Notes: generated from the letters alone by a model not told the origin. 63,262 nt of DNA from an uncultured Parabacteroides sp. (GCA_949287365.1 CASEGC010000007.1:1-63262); one strand, 5' to 3'. Numbered from the stretch's first letter, positions 25,769-36,083 are shown. Program-made: numbers and translations.

Positions 25769-27214
25769 ATGAGAAATTGTCGGATAATTGGCATCGCCAT
25801 TTTGTTGTCGCAGTTGTTTACGTTCCATATATATGGAAGGGAATGGTTCGTCTCACCGGCAGGGAACGATGGCGCTGAGGGAACTTTCATGAGTCCTTTG
25901 CGTTCCATTCAAAAAGCATGTTCGCTTGTCGAGGCGGGCGATACGGTGACGATACGTGGTGGGGTATATACCCTGACGGAACAGATACGTCCGTCACGTT
26001 CGGGCGAGCCTGGGGCGTGGATTGTTTATCGTGCCATGCCAGGAGAAGAGGTGATTATCGACGGCGCTCGTTTGCGTGAAGTGAAACGGGGAGAGGAGAT
26101 GATCGCTTTCTCCCGATTGCAAGAGGGGCTGGTACACATCGAGAATGTCGCTTACATGAAGTGGCAGGGTATCACGGTCCGTAATTCTTACGCCGCAGGT
26201 TTCTTGTTATGCGGCGGCTCTCATGTCACTTTCGACCCTGCCCGCGAGAGTCCTACCCATCATATCGTATTGGAGGGTTGCGCCTCCCATCGCAGTTATA
26301 ATTCCGGCATTGGGGTTTGGTACGTGGACGCTGTCCAAGTGACCCGTTGCACGGTGACGGGCGCGAACGAGCTGGACTATCGGGTGGAAGGCGTGAAGGC
26401 CGGTTCGGAGGCCCCGCATGAGGCGATATCGGTTTGTGGGGCGAGACATTTCGAGATTTCTTATAATCATGTCCACCATTGCCATAAGGAGGGTATCGAT
26501 TGCAAGGAGATGAGCCGTTACGGGAAAGTGCATCATAACCGGGTGAACGATGTTCCCCGTCAGGCTTATTATGTGGATGCGTGGTTCGGCTTGCTGGAGG
26601 ATATCGAGCTTTACGACAACGTGGCGCATGATTGTTTTTGGGGGTTCGCCATCAGTGTCGAAGGAAAAGGCGCGGAATTGCGGAATATCCGCTTCCATCA
26701 CAACGTGATTTGTAATATGACGGCATCTGGTCTGTTGTTCGGTATGTGGGGCGGGAACAATCTCCGTTCGGACATCCATATTTACAACAACACGTTTTAT
26801 CGTTGCGGTACGCCGAACGTATATAGCGGGGGTGTAGGCAGTATCGATATATTGTCACAGAACTTCAAGGATGTCTATATCTATCGGAATATTTGCGATA
26901 AGGGTTGGGACTATGAGTTCGGCTTTAATGAGAAGGCCGGGAAAATAGCCGAGCGTTTGAAAGCGAAAAATTTCGTCGCTCGGGAGAATCTGGTGGAAGG
27001 CGTGAAGAACAGACCCAGCCGTCCCGGACAGTTCGATGCCGTTCTGGTGGAATATTTGCCGGATGGGAATCAGATAGGAGCTCCCCTTTACCGGAACGAG
27101 CGAATGTTTGACCTGACGCCGGAACGTCTTCCGAAGGTGAAGTCTACCGGCACGAAATGGAAATATCAACCTTCCGCTTGGTATGGAGCTTTGCCTCCGT
27201 TGAATGAATATTGA
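25769..27214 (+). CDS. Secreted right-handed parallel beta-helix protein
   Basis: A 481-residue secreted protein with a signal peptide (to about residue 23). It opens with EWFVSPAGNDGAEGTFMSPLRSIQKA, the start typical of DUF1565-like and lyase beta-helices, followed by repeated beta-helix turns (ISYNHVHHCHKEGIDCKEM, VHHNRVNDV, IELYDNVAHDC, IRFHHNVICNMTASGL, IHIYNNTFYRC, VYIYRNICDKG). Many polysaccharide lyases and some GH28/GH-type enzymes share this fold, but no family-specific catalytic signature was recognised. It probably acts on the same glycan as its operon partners. Its end overlaps a possible upstream start of the GH9 gene. Confidence 0.75.
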   Translation: MRNCRIIGIAILLSQLFTFHIYGREWFVSPAGNDGAEGTFMSPLRSIQKACSLVEAGDTVTIRGGVYTLTEQIRPSRSGEPGAWIVYRAMPGEEVIIDGARLREVKRGEEMIAFSRLQEGLVHIENVAYMKWQGITVRNSYAAGFLLCGGSHVTFDPARESPTHHIVLEGCASHRSYNSGIGVWYVDAVQVTRCTVTGANELDYRVEGVKAGSEAPHEAISVCGARHFEISYNHVHHCHKEGIDCKEMSRYGKVHHNRVNDVPRQAYYVDAWFGLLEDIELYDNVAHDCFWGFAISVEGKGAELRNIRFHHNVICNMTASGLLFGMWGGNNLRSDIHIYNNTFYRCGTPNVYSGGVGSIDILSQNFKDVYIYRNICDKGWDYEFGFNEKAGKIAERLKAKNFVARENLVEGVKNRPSRPGQFDAVLVEYLPDGNQIGAPLYRNERMFDLTPERLPKVKSTGTKWKYQPSAWYGALPPLNEY

Positions 27215-27236
27215 TACATGTAACAGGAGGGTGTTT

Positions 27237-29762
27237 ATGAGAAGCGAAGGAATCTTTTTAGCTATTTTGGGACTTTGGATATGTCTCTTTTCCGAGGCGC
27301 GATCGTTTAAATTGGGTGAAAACGGCTATTTCTCTAATCAAGGAGTAGACGTAATGGCTTTCGACGATATCTATCCGGAGGGACATCAAGGGGGTGTCAG
27401 CCTGATTATGCATGGTCATCGGATCGCGACCAACGGGGATATTCGATTGGAACATACGCCGGGACAGTGGCAACCCGTACCCAAACAAAAGGAACGGATA
27501 TTGGACAGGGAAAACAACGAGATTACGTGTTATTTAAGTTATCCGGATTCGTCCCGTCATTTGTTGGGTTTCAATCCGATGATTTATCCGGATTTGCGGT
27601 TTGATTATACGGTCAAGGTAAAGGCTGAGGGAGGCTCGATACGTGTTACGGTAGATTTGGATCGCCCTATTCCGGAGGAGTTTTTGGGGAAGGTCGGTTT
27701 TAATATGGAACTTTTCCCCGGTTCGTTGTTCGGGAAGTCGTGGCTGATGGATGGCTTTTCCAGTATATTCCCCCACCAGCCGAATGGACCTGTGACGCAT
27801 GAAAAGGGTAACACGGAGAGGGTATGGACGAATCGTGACTTGAGGAATGAACCCGGGAAGGTAGCCGATATGGAGGTCTTGGCGCGGCGAAATGGATACA
27901 ATCCGATTACCGCCGATGATTTGATAGCGGAACCCTATGCCGTCGGACATCGTTTCACGGTCTGTCCGGAGGATGAGTATACGCGTTTTACGATTGTTTC
28001 CGAGACCTCGGAACTGAAGCTATATGATGGGCGGATGAATCATAATAACGGTTGGTTCGTCGTTCGTAGCGAGATTCCCGCGGGGAAAACAAACGGAGCG
28101 GTCGAATGGGTGATTACGCCGAATGTGGTGGAGGGTTGGATGTATAAGCCGGTCGTTCAGCTGTCGCAAGTGGGTTATCATCCGGAGCAGGCGAAAGTCG
28201 CTGTCATCGAGATGGATAAACGGGATACGCCGTCGTGGTCCGCCACGCTTTATCGTTTGGGTGAGGATGGTGAGGAAAAAGTGGCTGATATTCAGCCTGT
28301 GCCGTGGGGCGACTTTTTGCGGTACCGTTACCTGAAATGTGATTTCTCCTCGGTAAAGGAGGAGGGGATGTATCTGCTCCGGTATGGGGAATCGTCATCT
28401 TCTGTATTTCGTGTGGCGAAGGACGTGTACGAACGTGGAGTATGGCAACCCGTGCTGGAATATTTCCTTCCGGTGCAGATGTGCCACATGCGTGTGAACG
28501 AGAAGTACCGTGTATGGCATGACTTTTGCCATTTGGATGACGCTCGTATGGCGCCGGTCCTCAATCATATCGATGGTTATAGTCAGGAGCCGGACATCCC
28601 TACGGGGTTCGAGGCGGGCGGTTTCGTGCCGGGGTTGAACCGTGGAGGGTGGCATGACGCCGGCGATTTTGACCTTCGGGTAGAGTCGCAGAGCGGTGAG
28701 GCTTATATCTTGGCGTTGACGTATGAGGCGTTTAAGGTGGATTATGATGTCACCTCGATAGACCAGACGACACGTGTGGTGGAGATTCATCAGCCGGACG
28801 GGAAGCCGGATTTGCTGCAACAGGTGGAGCATGGCGCACTGGCGGTCGTAGGAGGATATCGGGCGTTGGGGCGTCTTTATCGGGGCATTATTTGCAATAG
28901 CCTCCGACAGTACGTGATGCTGGGCGACGCGGGTGCCATGACCGATAACCGGCCGGGTAACGAGGATGACCGTTGGGTGTTCACGGAGGATAACCCGTCC
29001 CGCGAGTTGACGACGGCGGCTCATCTCGCCGCGGTGTCGCGCGTGTTGAAAGGTTTTAACGATACGCTTAGCGTCCAGTCGCTGGAAGTGGCGGAGGCGT
29101 TATTCGAGCGTACCAGGATAGATAAATCGGCGACCCATGCCCGGATCCATGCCGCCGTTGAGCTGTTCTTGACGACGAAAGACAAGGTATATAAGGATTA
29201 TCTCCTGTCCCAAAGCGATTACATCGTGAAGCATATCGACCGGGTGGCTTGGTTCCTTGGTCGGGCGGACAAGGCGATGGGCGACGCTCGTTTCTCCGGC
29301 GCTTTGCGGGAGGCTTTGCTGGCTTATAGCCGTCAGATAGAGGAGCGGGGAGCCGAGACTCCATACGGCATACCTTACCGTCCTCATATCTGGGGTGCCG
29401 GTTGGGAAATCCAGTCTTTCGGTTTCAACCAATATTTCCTGCATGAGAGTTATCCCGATATATTCAAGCCGGATTATATCTATAACGCGTTGAATTTTGT
29501 CTTGGGATGTCATCCGGGAAGTAATACGGCCTCGTTCGCCTCCGGCGTGGGAGCGGTATCGGCGACCGTGGGCTATGGTTTCAACCGCGCGGATTGGTCT
29601 TATATTCCGGGAGGCGTGATTTCCGGTACGGCGTTGATTCGTCCGGACTTTCCGGAGCTTCTTACTTTCCCGTTCCTGTGGCAGCAGACGGAATATGTCT
29701 TGGGGGGAGGCTCGTCCCATTATATGTTCTTGGCGCTGGCGGCTCGGCGATTGTTGGAGTAG
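27237..29762 (+). CDS. Secreted GH9 glycoside hydrolase with N-terminal Ig-like domain
   Basis: An 841-residue protein: signal peptide (to about residue 21), a beta-rich region of about 280 residues, a CelD-type Ig-like domain (VVQLSQVGYHPEQAKVAVIE, about residues 306-390), then the GH9 (alpha/alpha)6 barrel. Asp474 and Asp477 in GGWHDAGDFD are the catalytic base region and Glu819 in QQTEYVLGG is the likely acid. GH9 enzymes are inverting and mostly cut beta-1,4-glucans, with some exo-acting beta-glucosidase or glucosaminidase members; the altered C-terminal motif here (TEY in place of NEVA) leaves specificity open. The ATG at 27237 is chosen because AACAGGAGGG precedes it and the signal peptide begins there; an ATG at 27204 overlaps the previous gene. 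Confidence 0.88.
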   Translation: MRSEGIFLAILGLWICLFSEARSFKLGENGYFSNQGVDVMAFDDIYPEGHQGGVSLIMHGHRIATNGDIRLEHTPGQWQPVPKQKERILDRENNEITCYLSYPDSSRHLLGFNPMIYPDLRFDYTVKVKAEGGSIRVTVDLDRPIPEEFLGKVGFNMELFPGSLFGKSWLMDGFSSIFPHQPNGPVTHEKGNTERVWTNRDLRNEPGKVADMEVLARRNGYNPITADDLIAEPYAVGHRFTVCPEDEYTRFTIVSETSELKLYDGRMNHNNGWFVVRSEIPAGKTNGAVEWVITPNVVEGWMYKPVVQLSQVGYHPEQAKVAVIEMDKRDTPSWSATLYRLGEDGEEKVADIQPVPWGDFLRYRYLKCDFSSVKEEGMYLLRYGESSSSVFRVAKDVYERGVWQPVLEYFLPVQMCHMRVNEKYRVWHDFCHLDDARMAPVLNHIDGYSQEPDIPTGFEAGGFVPGLNRGGWHDAGDFDLRVESQSGEAYILALTYEAFKVDYDVTSIDQTTRVVEIHQPDGKPDLLQQVEHGALAVVGGYRALGRLYRGIICNSLRQYVMLGDAGAMTDNRPGNEDDRWVFTEDNPSRELTTAAHLAAVSRVLKGFNDTLSVQSLEVAEALFERTRIDKSATHARIHAAVELFLTTKDKVYKDYLLSQSDYIVKHIDRVAWFLGRADKAMGDARFSGALREALLAYSRQIEERGAETPYGIPYRPHIWGAGWEIQSFGFNQYFLHESYPDIFKPDYIYNALNFVLGCHPGSNTASFASGVGAVSATVGYGFNRADWSYIPGGVISGTALIRPDFPELLTFPFLWQQTEYVLGGGSSHYMFLALAARRLLE

Positions 29763-29811
29763 GCGCGTGAGAAAGCGTGTAGAGGTGTTTTTTTGAAAAG
29801 CGAAAGATAAG

Positions 29812-31062
29812 ATGATGAGAATATTATTGGTACTTGCGACGTTGGCGCTGACGCTCATGTCGTGTGAGGAGAGAAAGAGATTGGTACCCGAGGAGCTGAA
29901 GAGCGAGATTCTGTCCGATTTGGAGGGGAACCTGTTGCCTTTTTGGAGTAAATACGCTCCCGATTCTTCGGGTGGGTTCTATGGGGAGTTGCTTTTTGAT
30001 GGGACGCCTCGGAAAGAAGCGGATAAAGGGTTGGTGTTGAACGCTCGGATATTGTGGACTTTCTCCTCCGCTTACCGTTTGTTGGGGGATGAGTCTTACA
30101 AGCGTTTGGCGAATCGCGCGCGGGATTATCTGTTGTCTCACTTTATGGATAGGGAGTGGGGAGGCGCTTATTGGAGCGTCCATCCGGACGGAACGCCCGC
30201 GGATAGCGATAAGCAGACCTATGGGATAGCGTTTGCTATTTACGGGTTGTCGGAGCATTATCGGGCGACCGGCGACGAGGTGAGCCTTCAGGAGGCGGTG
30301 GCCCTTTATCGTGTGTTGGAGCAATACGCTCGTGAGCCGGTGTACGACGGTTATATCGATTCTTTCACGAGAGACTGGAAAACACCGGACAGATATGGTT
30401 ATGACGGGAAAGGAATCGCACCGAAGACGATGAATACGCATATCCATGTATTGGAGGCCTATACGTCATTGTTCAGGGTTTGGAAGGACGAGGTGTTGTC
30501 CGCCCGGCTCGCGGCCTTGGTCCGTATCGTCACCGAGAAAATGTATAATCCGGCGACGGGGCATCTCGGCTTGTATTTCGATATGACATGGAACAATTTG
30601 GAGGATATCGATTCTTATGGCCATGATATCGAGACTTCCTGGCTTCTCACGGAGGCCGCGGAGGTTTTGGGCGACGACGCGTTGCTCCAATCCGTCGTGC
30701 CTGTCGCCTTGAGGCTGGCGGATAACGCTTTACGGGATGGACTTACGCCGGATGGCGCGATGATTTATGAGCGAAACGGAGCGGAATATCAGCGATATTT
30801 GTCTTGGTGGTGCCAGGCGGAGACCGTCGTGGGTTGCTTGAACGCATGGAGGCTCACCGGGAAGGAATTTTATTACCGTGTTTCGGAAAAAACATGGTAT
30901 TGGATTAAGAAAAACATGATAGACTTTGAGCATGGGGAATGGTATGGTACCGTTTCCCCTGATAATGTGCCGGATACGAGAGGATTGAAGTGCAGTATGT
31001 GGCGTTGTCCTTATCATAATTGCCGGATGGGCTATGAGGCGATGAGGCTGTTGTCCGAGTGA
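29812..31062 (+). CDS. AGE-family epimerase lipoprotein (cellobiose or mannobiose 2-epimerase-like)
   Basis: A 416-residue N-acylglucosamine-2-epimerase-family protein. Cellobiose 2-epimerases convert the reducing-end glucose of beta-1,4 disaccharides to mannose. Conserved residues are present: GGFYGEL, MNTHIHVLEA with His210 and His212, GHDIETSWL with His271, WWCQAE, and YHNCRMGYEAM with His402. The N-terminus MMRILLVLATLALTLMSCEERKR is a clear lipoprotein signal (Cys18), so this copy acts outside the cytoplasm, whereas the family is usually cytoplasmic. It is the last gene of the operon and is closed by the terminator at 31072-31107. Confidence 0.88.
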   Translation: MMRILLVLATLALTLMSCEERKRLVPEELKSEILSDLEGNLLPFWSKYAPDSSGGFYGELLFDGTPRKEADKGLVLNARILWTFSSAYRLLGDESYKRLANRARDYLLSHFMDREWGGAYWSVHPDGTPADSDKQTYGIAFAIYGLSEHYRATGDEVSLQEAVALYRVLEQYAREPVYDGYIDSFTRDWKTPDRYGYDGKGIAPKTMNTHIHVLEAYTSLFRVWKDEVLSARLAALVRIVTEKMYNPATGHLGLYFDMTWNNLEDIDSYGHDIETSWLLTEAAEVLGDDALLQSVVPVALRLADNALRDGLTPDGAMIYERNGAEYQRYLSWWCQAETVVGCLNAWRLTGKEFYYRVSEKTWYWIKKNMIDFEHGEWYGTVSPDNVPDTRGLKCSMWRCPYHNCRMGYEAMRLLSE

Positions 31063-31071
31063 GCGAAAGAA

Positions 31072-31107
31072 AACGGGTTGCCCCAAGACTGAGGCAACCC
31101 GTTTTTT
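31072..31107. terminator. Bidirectional terminator between the first PUL operon and susD 3
   Basis: AACGGGTTGCC (31072-31082) pairs with GGCAACCCGTT (31093-31103). A run of T follows on the plus strand, and TTTTCTTTC follows on the minus strand, so it can stop both convergent operons. Confidence 0.9.
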
Positions 31108-31132
31108 ATAGTATGGTGAAAAATGAATGGAA

Positions 31133-32764
31133 TCAATATCCCGCATTCTGTTTCAATTGGCCGTTCGCCTTCGTGATTTGCTCGCTCGCGTAGGGGAACA
31201 CCATCATGTAATCCTGATAAGGCCGCTTGTTCGTGTAGTCCTCATAGTAACTCACCGTGAACGGAGATTCCGGATCGGAGCGGTCCTCGTATTTACGTAC
31301 ACGCGGACGGGAGTTCAACTCTTTCTCCGCCAAAGCCTTGATCTCTCCGTTCGAGGAGCGATGCCAACGCTTGAGGTCGAACAAGTGGTCGGTGAACTCG
31401 AACGCCAACTCGCAACGACGCTCGTGATACAAGTCCGCCATCGTAGCCGAGCCGCTCAACGGTTGCAAATTCGAGCGCAGGCGGATGCGGTTGATGTCTT
31501 GCGCCGCCTTGTCGGGTTGTCCGGTCATCAGGTACGCCTCGGCGCGGAACAACAACATCTCGGCGAAGCGGATAATCGGGAAGTTCACACGAACCGTAGG
31601 CCAGTCGCCGTTGGAGCTGACCGTTCCGGCCGATACGGGATCGGCGTATTTGAACGGATCCATGTATTTATTGATTTGGAAGCCGGCCTCCAAGTCAGAC
31701 GCCGAATAGAAGCGACGGGTCTCGCCGAAGAACTGGAACTCTTGGTTGTATTCTAAGATGGAACGTACCAAACGGTCGTTACCCTCACCGTCTTTCAACA
31801 TCTCCTCGTAGATATCCAAGGTTGGCTTGTTCTGTCCCCAGCCGTTGTATTTACCCCAGCCTTGGTTCTCCAAGATGACACCCGGAAACTCCGAGCCGCC
31901 CATTTGCGTACCGCCGTTGCCGGGGATGGTCCATAAGTATTCGGCGTTCCAGTAGTTCGCGAAATCGGAGGAGAACAACTCATCGAACGTCGGTGCTAAA
32001 TCGCGGCCATATTCCGACTCCAAACGGTTGACCAACTCGATTACGTTGTTCCATTTCGACTCGTCCCAAGTCGCCCAATATGCGTAGGTTTTCGCTTGGA
32101 AAGCGATGGCCGCCGCTTGATGCGCGCGTCCCCGGTTGTCCGCGTCATACTCCTCGAAGCGAGGCAGATGGGCGATGGCGCTCTCCATGTCATCGATAAT
32201 CAGTTGATAGTTCTCCATCACCGTGGCGCGCTGGGGCGGTATTGAGTTGTCGTAACCATCCTCGAAATCCTCATAGCGCACGAACGGCACGCCCTGCTCG
32301 TTCGTACCGTAGCGGTAAGCGATGAGGAAGTGCGACCACGCGCGGCAGAAATAAGCCTCGCCCAAACTGCGGTTCTCGATCTCGCTCAACGAGGAAGAGG
32401 CCTCTTTTTTCAACAACTCCTGAATGACCCAATTCGAGCGGGACATCACGATGTACAGACGCTCGAATACGTCGGTCAGCGGCGATTCCTCGCCCGTGTA
32501 CTCGAATGTCGCCAAAGTATTGTAACCGCGGGTACGTCCCCATACGACGTCGTTAGCGGCTCCTTGTTCCCAAAACAACTCACGTCCGTAACAACCCTCC
32601 TGTTGGATATGGGCGTATAACGCGTCAACCGCGTCAATCGCCTGCTGGTCGTTCGTGAAATAGTTGTCGATCGTGGCGTTTCCCTCCGGTTGCACATCGA
32701 GGAAGTCGCTACAAGAACTGAACGCCAACACGGACATACATAATATAGCAATATGTTTCTTCAT
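31133..32764 (-). CDS. SusD/RagB-like glycan-binding lipoprotein 3
   Basis: A 543-residue SusD-family lipoprotein with signal MKKHIAILCMSVLAFSSC (Cys18), followed by SDFLDVQPEG, the usual SusD mature start. The signature region IRFAEMLLFRAEAYLMTGQPDKAAQDINRIR and LYHERRCELAFEFTDHLFDLKRW is intact, ending LKQNAGY. An ATG ten codons upstream (32794) is possible, but 32764 starts the signal directly. It is the downstream partner of the SusC at 32813-36046. No hydrolase gene follows it, so this pair must rely on enzymes encoded elsewhere. Confidence 0.95.
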   Translation of the reverse strand: MKKHIAILCMSVLAFSSCSDFLDVQPEGNATIDNYFTNDQQAIDAVDALYAHIQQEGCYGRELFWEQGAANDVVWGRTRGYNTLATFEYTGEESPLTDVFERLYIVMSRSNWVIQELLKKEASSSLSEIENRSLGEAYFCRAWSHFLIAYRYGTNEQGVPFVRYEDFEDGYDNSIPPQRATVMENYQLIIDDMESAIAHLPRFEEYDADNRGRAHQAAAIAFQAKTYAYWATWDESKWNNVIELVNRLESEYGRDLAPTFDELFSSDFANYWNAEYLWTIPGNGGTQMGGSEFPGVILENQGWGKYNGWGQNKPTLDIYEEMLKDGEGNDRLVRSILEYNQEFQFFGETRRFYSASDLEAGFQINKYMDPFKYADPVSAGTVSSNGDWPTVRVNFPIIRFAEMLLFRAEAYLMTGQPDKAAQDINRIRLRSNLQPLSGSATMADLYHERRCELAFEFTDHLFDLKRWHRSSNGEIKALAEKELNSRPRVRKYEDRSDPESPFTVSYYEDYTNKRPYQDYMMVFPYASEQITKANGQLKQNAGY

Positions 32765-32812
32765 CTTATAATTCTTCTTTGTTGATTTAAACATCTAATA
32801 AAACGTATCCGA

Positions 32813-35800
32813 TTAATAAGTTAATTTCAGACCGAGAGAGAACACGCGCGAAACCGGGTATTTCAAAGCGTCCCAGCCACCGCACTCAGGATCCATACCG
32901 GAATAGCTCGTAATGGTAAAGAGGTTTTCGCCGCTGAAGTAAACTGACAACGCGCTGTTGCGCTCCTTCAGGTGCGAGCATTTACGGACTAAGTCGGTCA
33001 AGTTGTAAGATACCGTCAAGTTCTTCAGACGCAGATAGGATGCGTTCTCTAAGTACCAGTCAGACGGACGGCTGAAATTGCTGTTCGGGTCGTTCTTAGA
33101 GAGACGTGGAATGTCGGAACCGGTGTTCGTCGGGCTCCAAGCGTCCAAGATCTCGTTCGAGCGGTTGAAGTTTCCTTCCACGTCGCTCAACAACATATAT
33201 TTACCCGCATAGAAGGCTTGCGCGCCACCCACGCCTTGGAACATCGCACTGACGGATAGGTTCTTCCACGTGAATCCTCCGGAGAAGGAGAAGGTGGTCT
33301 TCGGGGTCGCGCTACCGCAATACTGACGGTCGTTGTCATCGATTACGCCATCGCCGTTGAAGTCCACGAATTTCAAGTCGCCCGCTTGAGCGTTCGGCTG
33401 GATGCGATTACCGTTCTTGTCCACGTAAGCGGCGGCTTCCTCATCGGACTGGAAGATACCGTCGGTCTTGATGAGGTAGAACGAGTTCAATGGTTCGCCC
33501 TCGGCGGTCTGGTAGATGTACGGGATGTTACGGAAGCTACCGTCGCCTGTCCATACGCCCGGCGTACCGTCCGGATTCCGCACGCCGATGTCGGATACCC
33601 AGTTCTTCAGGTAGGAGAAGTTACCGGCCACGAAGTAACTCCAGTCTTTGTTCACTTGATGGTTCCAGTTGATTTGCGCCTCGAAGCCTCGGTTGCGCAC
33701 CTCGCCTTGGTTGACCAATAAGGCGTCGATACCCATGTAGACAGGCCAGCCCATCGATTGTGATTGAATCAAGTTGAACGTCCGCTTGTCAAAGTAATCG
33801 AACGCCATGCTCAGGCGGTTGTCGAACATATCCACGTCCAGACCCAAGTCCCATTGCTCGGAAGTCTCCCAAGTCAGGTTCGGGTTCATCGCCGTCTGGA
33901 AATAGACGAAGTTGCCCCAAGTCAGGTTTGACTCCACGCCATATTGCGCTTGTTCCAGCCATGTGTCTTTGGAAAGAAGGGCGGATTTATAATTGTAACC
34001 GATAGAGCCCAAGTTACCGACACGTCCCCAAGAGGCACGGACCTTCAACAGGTTCAGCCAATCCGTCTCCGGGAAGAACGACTCTTTCGAGAGTTTCCAA
34101 CCGGCGGTCACGGCGGGGAAATCGCCGTAGTTATTCTCTTTTGGTAAACGACCGGCATAGTCACGGCGCCAAGAGGCGGTCACGAAATAGCGGTCATCGT
34201 ACGAATAAGCCAGACGGGCGATTAAGGAGACGTTCGCGTCCGGACCTCCCAAGAAATCCTCCGCCGTGATGTTGCCGGCGTAAGCGAGGTATTGTAGATA
34301 AGCGGACTCATCCGCGAAATCATTACCGGTCACCTCTAGACTGCGTTGGCTGTAATGGTCAGCCGTGGTGGAGAACAGGGCACCAACCGTATGTTTGTCG
34401 TTGAACGTATTGTCGTAAGTCAACGTGTTTTCCGTTTTCCAACGGTCCGTGCGATAAGTGGTCTCGGTCAACGTATTATTCAAGGCGGGCTTACCTACCT
34501 CATCCCGAATCGGGCTGAAGTTCTTGTACAGGTTGTTGTCCAAGTTATAGGTGAAGCGGCTCACGAACTTCAAGCCTGGTACGATATTCGCGAGCTCCAA
34601 GCTGGTCGTGCTCCAGATGTTGCTGGTACGGTTGAAACGATTGTCCGCCTCCAGCAAACGGACCGGGTTCACCGCGTCGCCGTGGATATCGGAGAAGTTT
34701 GAGCCATATTGTGCGATGTAAGCGGGATCTTCGGTGGTCGTTCCGCCATAGCTTCCGTCCAACGGATTGTAGACCGTTGCGCTGGAGGGCATATATACCG
34801 CGGAAAGGATAGCTCCTGTGTAAGCGCTGTTCGTATCGGAGGAACGGTTCTCATTGTTTTTCCATACGAAATCCTCGGTAATCTTCACCCACTTGTTGAT
34901 TTGGTAACTACCGTTGTAACGCAACGAGAGATTCTTGTTGAAGGTGTTAATCAACGTACCTTGGTCGTTATCGTAAGCGAACGATACACGGTGCGACGCC
35001 TTTTCCGTACCCATGTTCACGGCTACGTTATGACGTTGGTAGAACGCCGTACGGAAAATCTCGTCCATCCAGTTCGTACGGGTCGTGGCGATCCACGGGT
35101 TACGCGACGTGTCCCAACCAATTGGCAGGGTCATGCCCGCATTGGCGTAAGACAATTGGCGCATTTGGATTTGTTCCTCGGCGGTCAACGGCGTAACCAG
35201 GTTACTGGCTTTGCGGACACCGAAAGTGGCATCGTATGTCACGCTGGGTTCTCCTAATTTCGCTTTCTTCGTGGTGACGAGGATAACACCTCCCGCTCCG
35301 GACTGCGCTCCGTAGATAGCGGCGGAAGCGGCATCCTTCAGGACGACGATAGACTCGATATCGTTCATGGACGCGATCGGCGCGCCGGGCACGCCATCGA
35401 CTACCCACAGCACGTTATCGCCGTTTTGCGAACCCTGGCCGCGAATCACGATGGAAGGCGTAGATGTCGGGTCTCCACCCTGCGCTTGTACGGTAACGCC
35501 CGCCAACTGGCCTTGCAACATACTCTCGGTAGAGGTCACCGGACGTACCACCAAGTCTTCCGTATTGTTCAACACGCCGACAGAGGCGGAAAGGTCTTGC
35601 TTGCGTTGTCCCGCGCCGTAACCCAACACGACCACCTCTTCCAGTTGTTGCGTATCTTCTTTTAATGTAACGTTGAACGTACTTTTCCCGCTGACGGGTA
35701 TTTCCTGTTTCAAATAACCGATGTAGCTGATTTCCAAGATGGCGTTCTCCGGAACCTGTAGTTGGAATTTACCGTCCAAGTCCGTCATCACTCCGTTGGT

Positions 35801-36046
35801 CGTCCCTTTCTCGATGACATTCGCACCGATGACGGGAATACCTGCTTCGTCAATCACGACTCCAGATACCTGTTTTGTGCTTTGTTGCTTGGCGTTCGTC
35901 TCGTTCGAAGCGGCTACCTCCATGTCAAACCTGTTTCCGGGCATATCGGCGACCGAGGTCGCTTGTGCTCCGACGGCTATGAAGCATAACGGGATGCTTA
36001 CGCATAGCTGTTTGACAGCGGTGGATTTGTGAATCTTTTTTCTCAT
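32813..36046 (-). CDS. SusC-like TonB-dependent transporter 3
   Basis: A 1077-residue SusC-family transporter: an N-terminal signal sequence (VKQLCVSIPLCFIAVGAQA), a carboxypeptidase-D regulatory-like domain (VSGVVIDEAGIPVIGANVIEKG, about residues 60-135), a TonB-box region (LEEVVVLGYGAGQRKQ), a plug (IVIRGQGSQNGDNVLWVVDG, LKDAASAAIYGAQSGAGGVIL) and a barrel ending FSLGLKLTY. It is preceded by a leader of about 250 bases with long-range pairing (36084-36269) and a TATATTTG box at 36302-36309. susD 3 follows after 48 bases. Confidence 0.95.
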   Translation of the reverse strand: MRKKIHKSTAVKQLCVSIPLCFIAVGAQATSVADMPGNRFDMEVAASNETNAKQQSTKQVSGVVIDEAGIPVIGANVIEKGTTNGVMTDLDGKFQLQVPENAILEISYIGYLKQEIPVSGKSTFNVTLKEDTQQLEEVVVLGYGAGQRKQDLSASVGVLNNTEDLVVRPVTSTESMLQGQLAGVTVQAQGGDPTSTPSIVIRGQGSQNGDNVLWVVDGVPGAPIASMNDIESIVVLKDAASAAIYGAQSGAGGVILVTTKKAKLGEPSVTYDATFGVRKASNLVTPLTAEEQIQMRQLSYANAGMTLPIGWDTSRNPWIATTRTNWMDEIFRTAFYQRHNVAVNMGTEKASHRVSFAYDNDQGTLINTFNKNLSLRYNGSYQINKWVKITEDFVWKNNENRSSDTNSAYTGAILSAVYMPSSATVYNPLDGSYGGTTTEDPAYIAQYGSNFSDIHGDAVNPVRLLEADNRFNRTSNIWSTTSLELANIVPGLKFVSRFTYNLDNNLYKNFSPIRDEVGKPALNNTLTETTYRTDRWKTENTLTYDNTFNDKHTVGALFSTTADHYSQRSLEVTGNDFADESAYLQYLAYAGNITAEDFLGGPDANVSLIARLAYSYDDRYFVTASWRRDYAGRLPKENNYGDFPAVTAGWKLSKESFFPETDWLNLLKVRASWGRVGNLGSIGYNYKSALLSKDTWLEQAQYGVESNLTWGNFVYFQTAMNPNLTWETSEQWDLGLDVDMFDNRLSMAFDYFDKRTFNLIQSQSMGWPVYMGIDALLVNQGEVRNRGFEAQINWNHQVNKDWSYFVAGNFSYLKNWVSDIGVRNPDGTPGVWTGDGSFRNIPYIYQTAEGEPLNSFYLIKTDGIFQSDEEAAAYVDKNGNRIQPNAQAGDLKFVDFNGDGVIDDNDRQYCGSATPKTTFSFSGGFTWKNLSVSAMFQGVGGAQAFYAGKYMLLSDVEGNFNRSNEILDAWSPTNTGSDIPRLSKNDPNSNFSRPSDWYLENASYLRLKNLTVSYNLTDLVRKCSHLKERNSALSVYFSGENLFTITSYSGMDPECGGWDALKYPVSRVFSLGLKLTY

Positions 36047-36083
36047 ATTCCTGCTGTTTTATAAAAGATTAATATATGCTGGA

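Noticed and set aside
11407..31062. Conjugative or phage-borne origin of the large PUL
   Set aside because: No integrase, transposase, tra gene or terminal direct repeat was seen. The composition change alone does not show this, because core genes share the later style.
31127..31756. 209-codon plus-strand frame
   Set aside because: Antisense to susD 3, which is complete and well supported.
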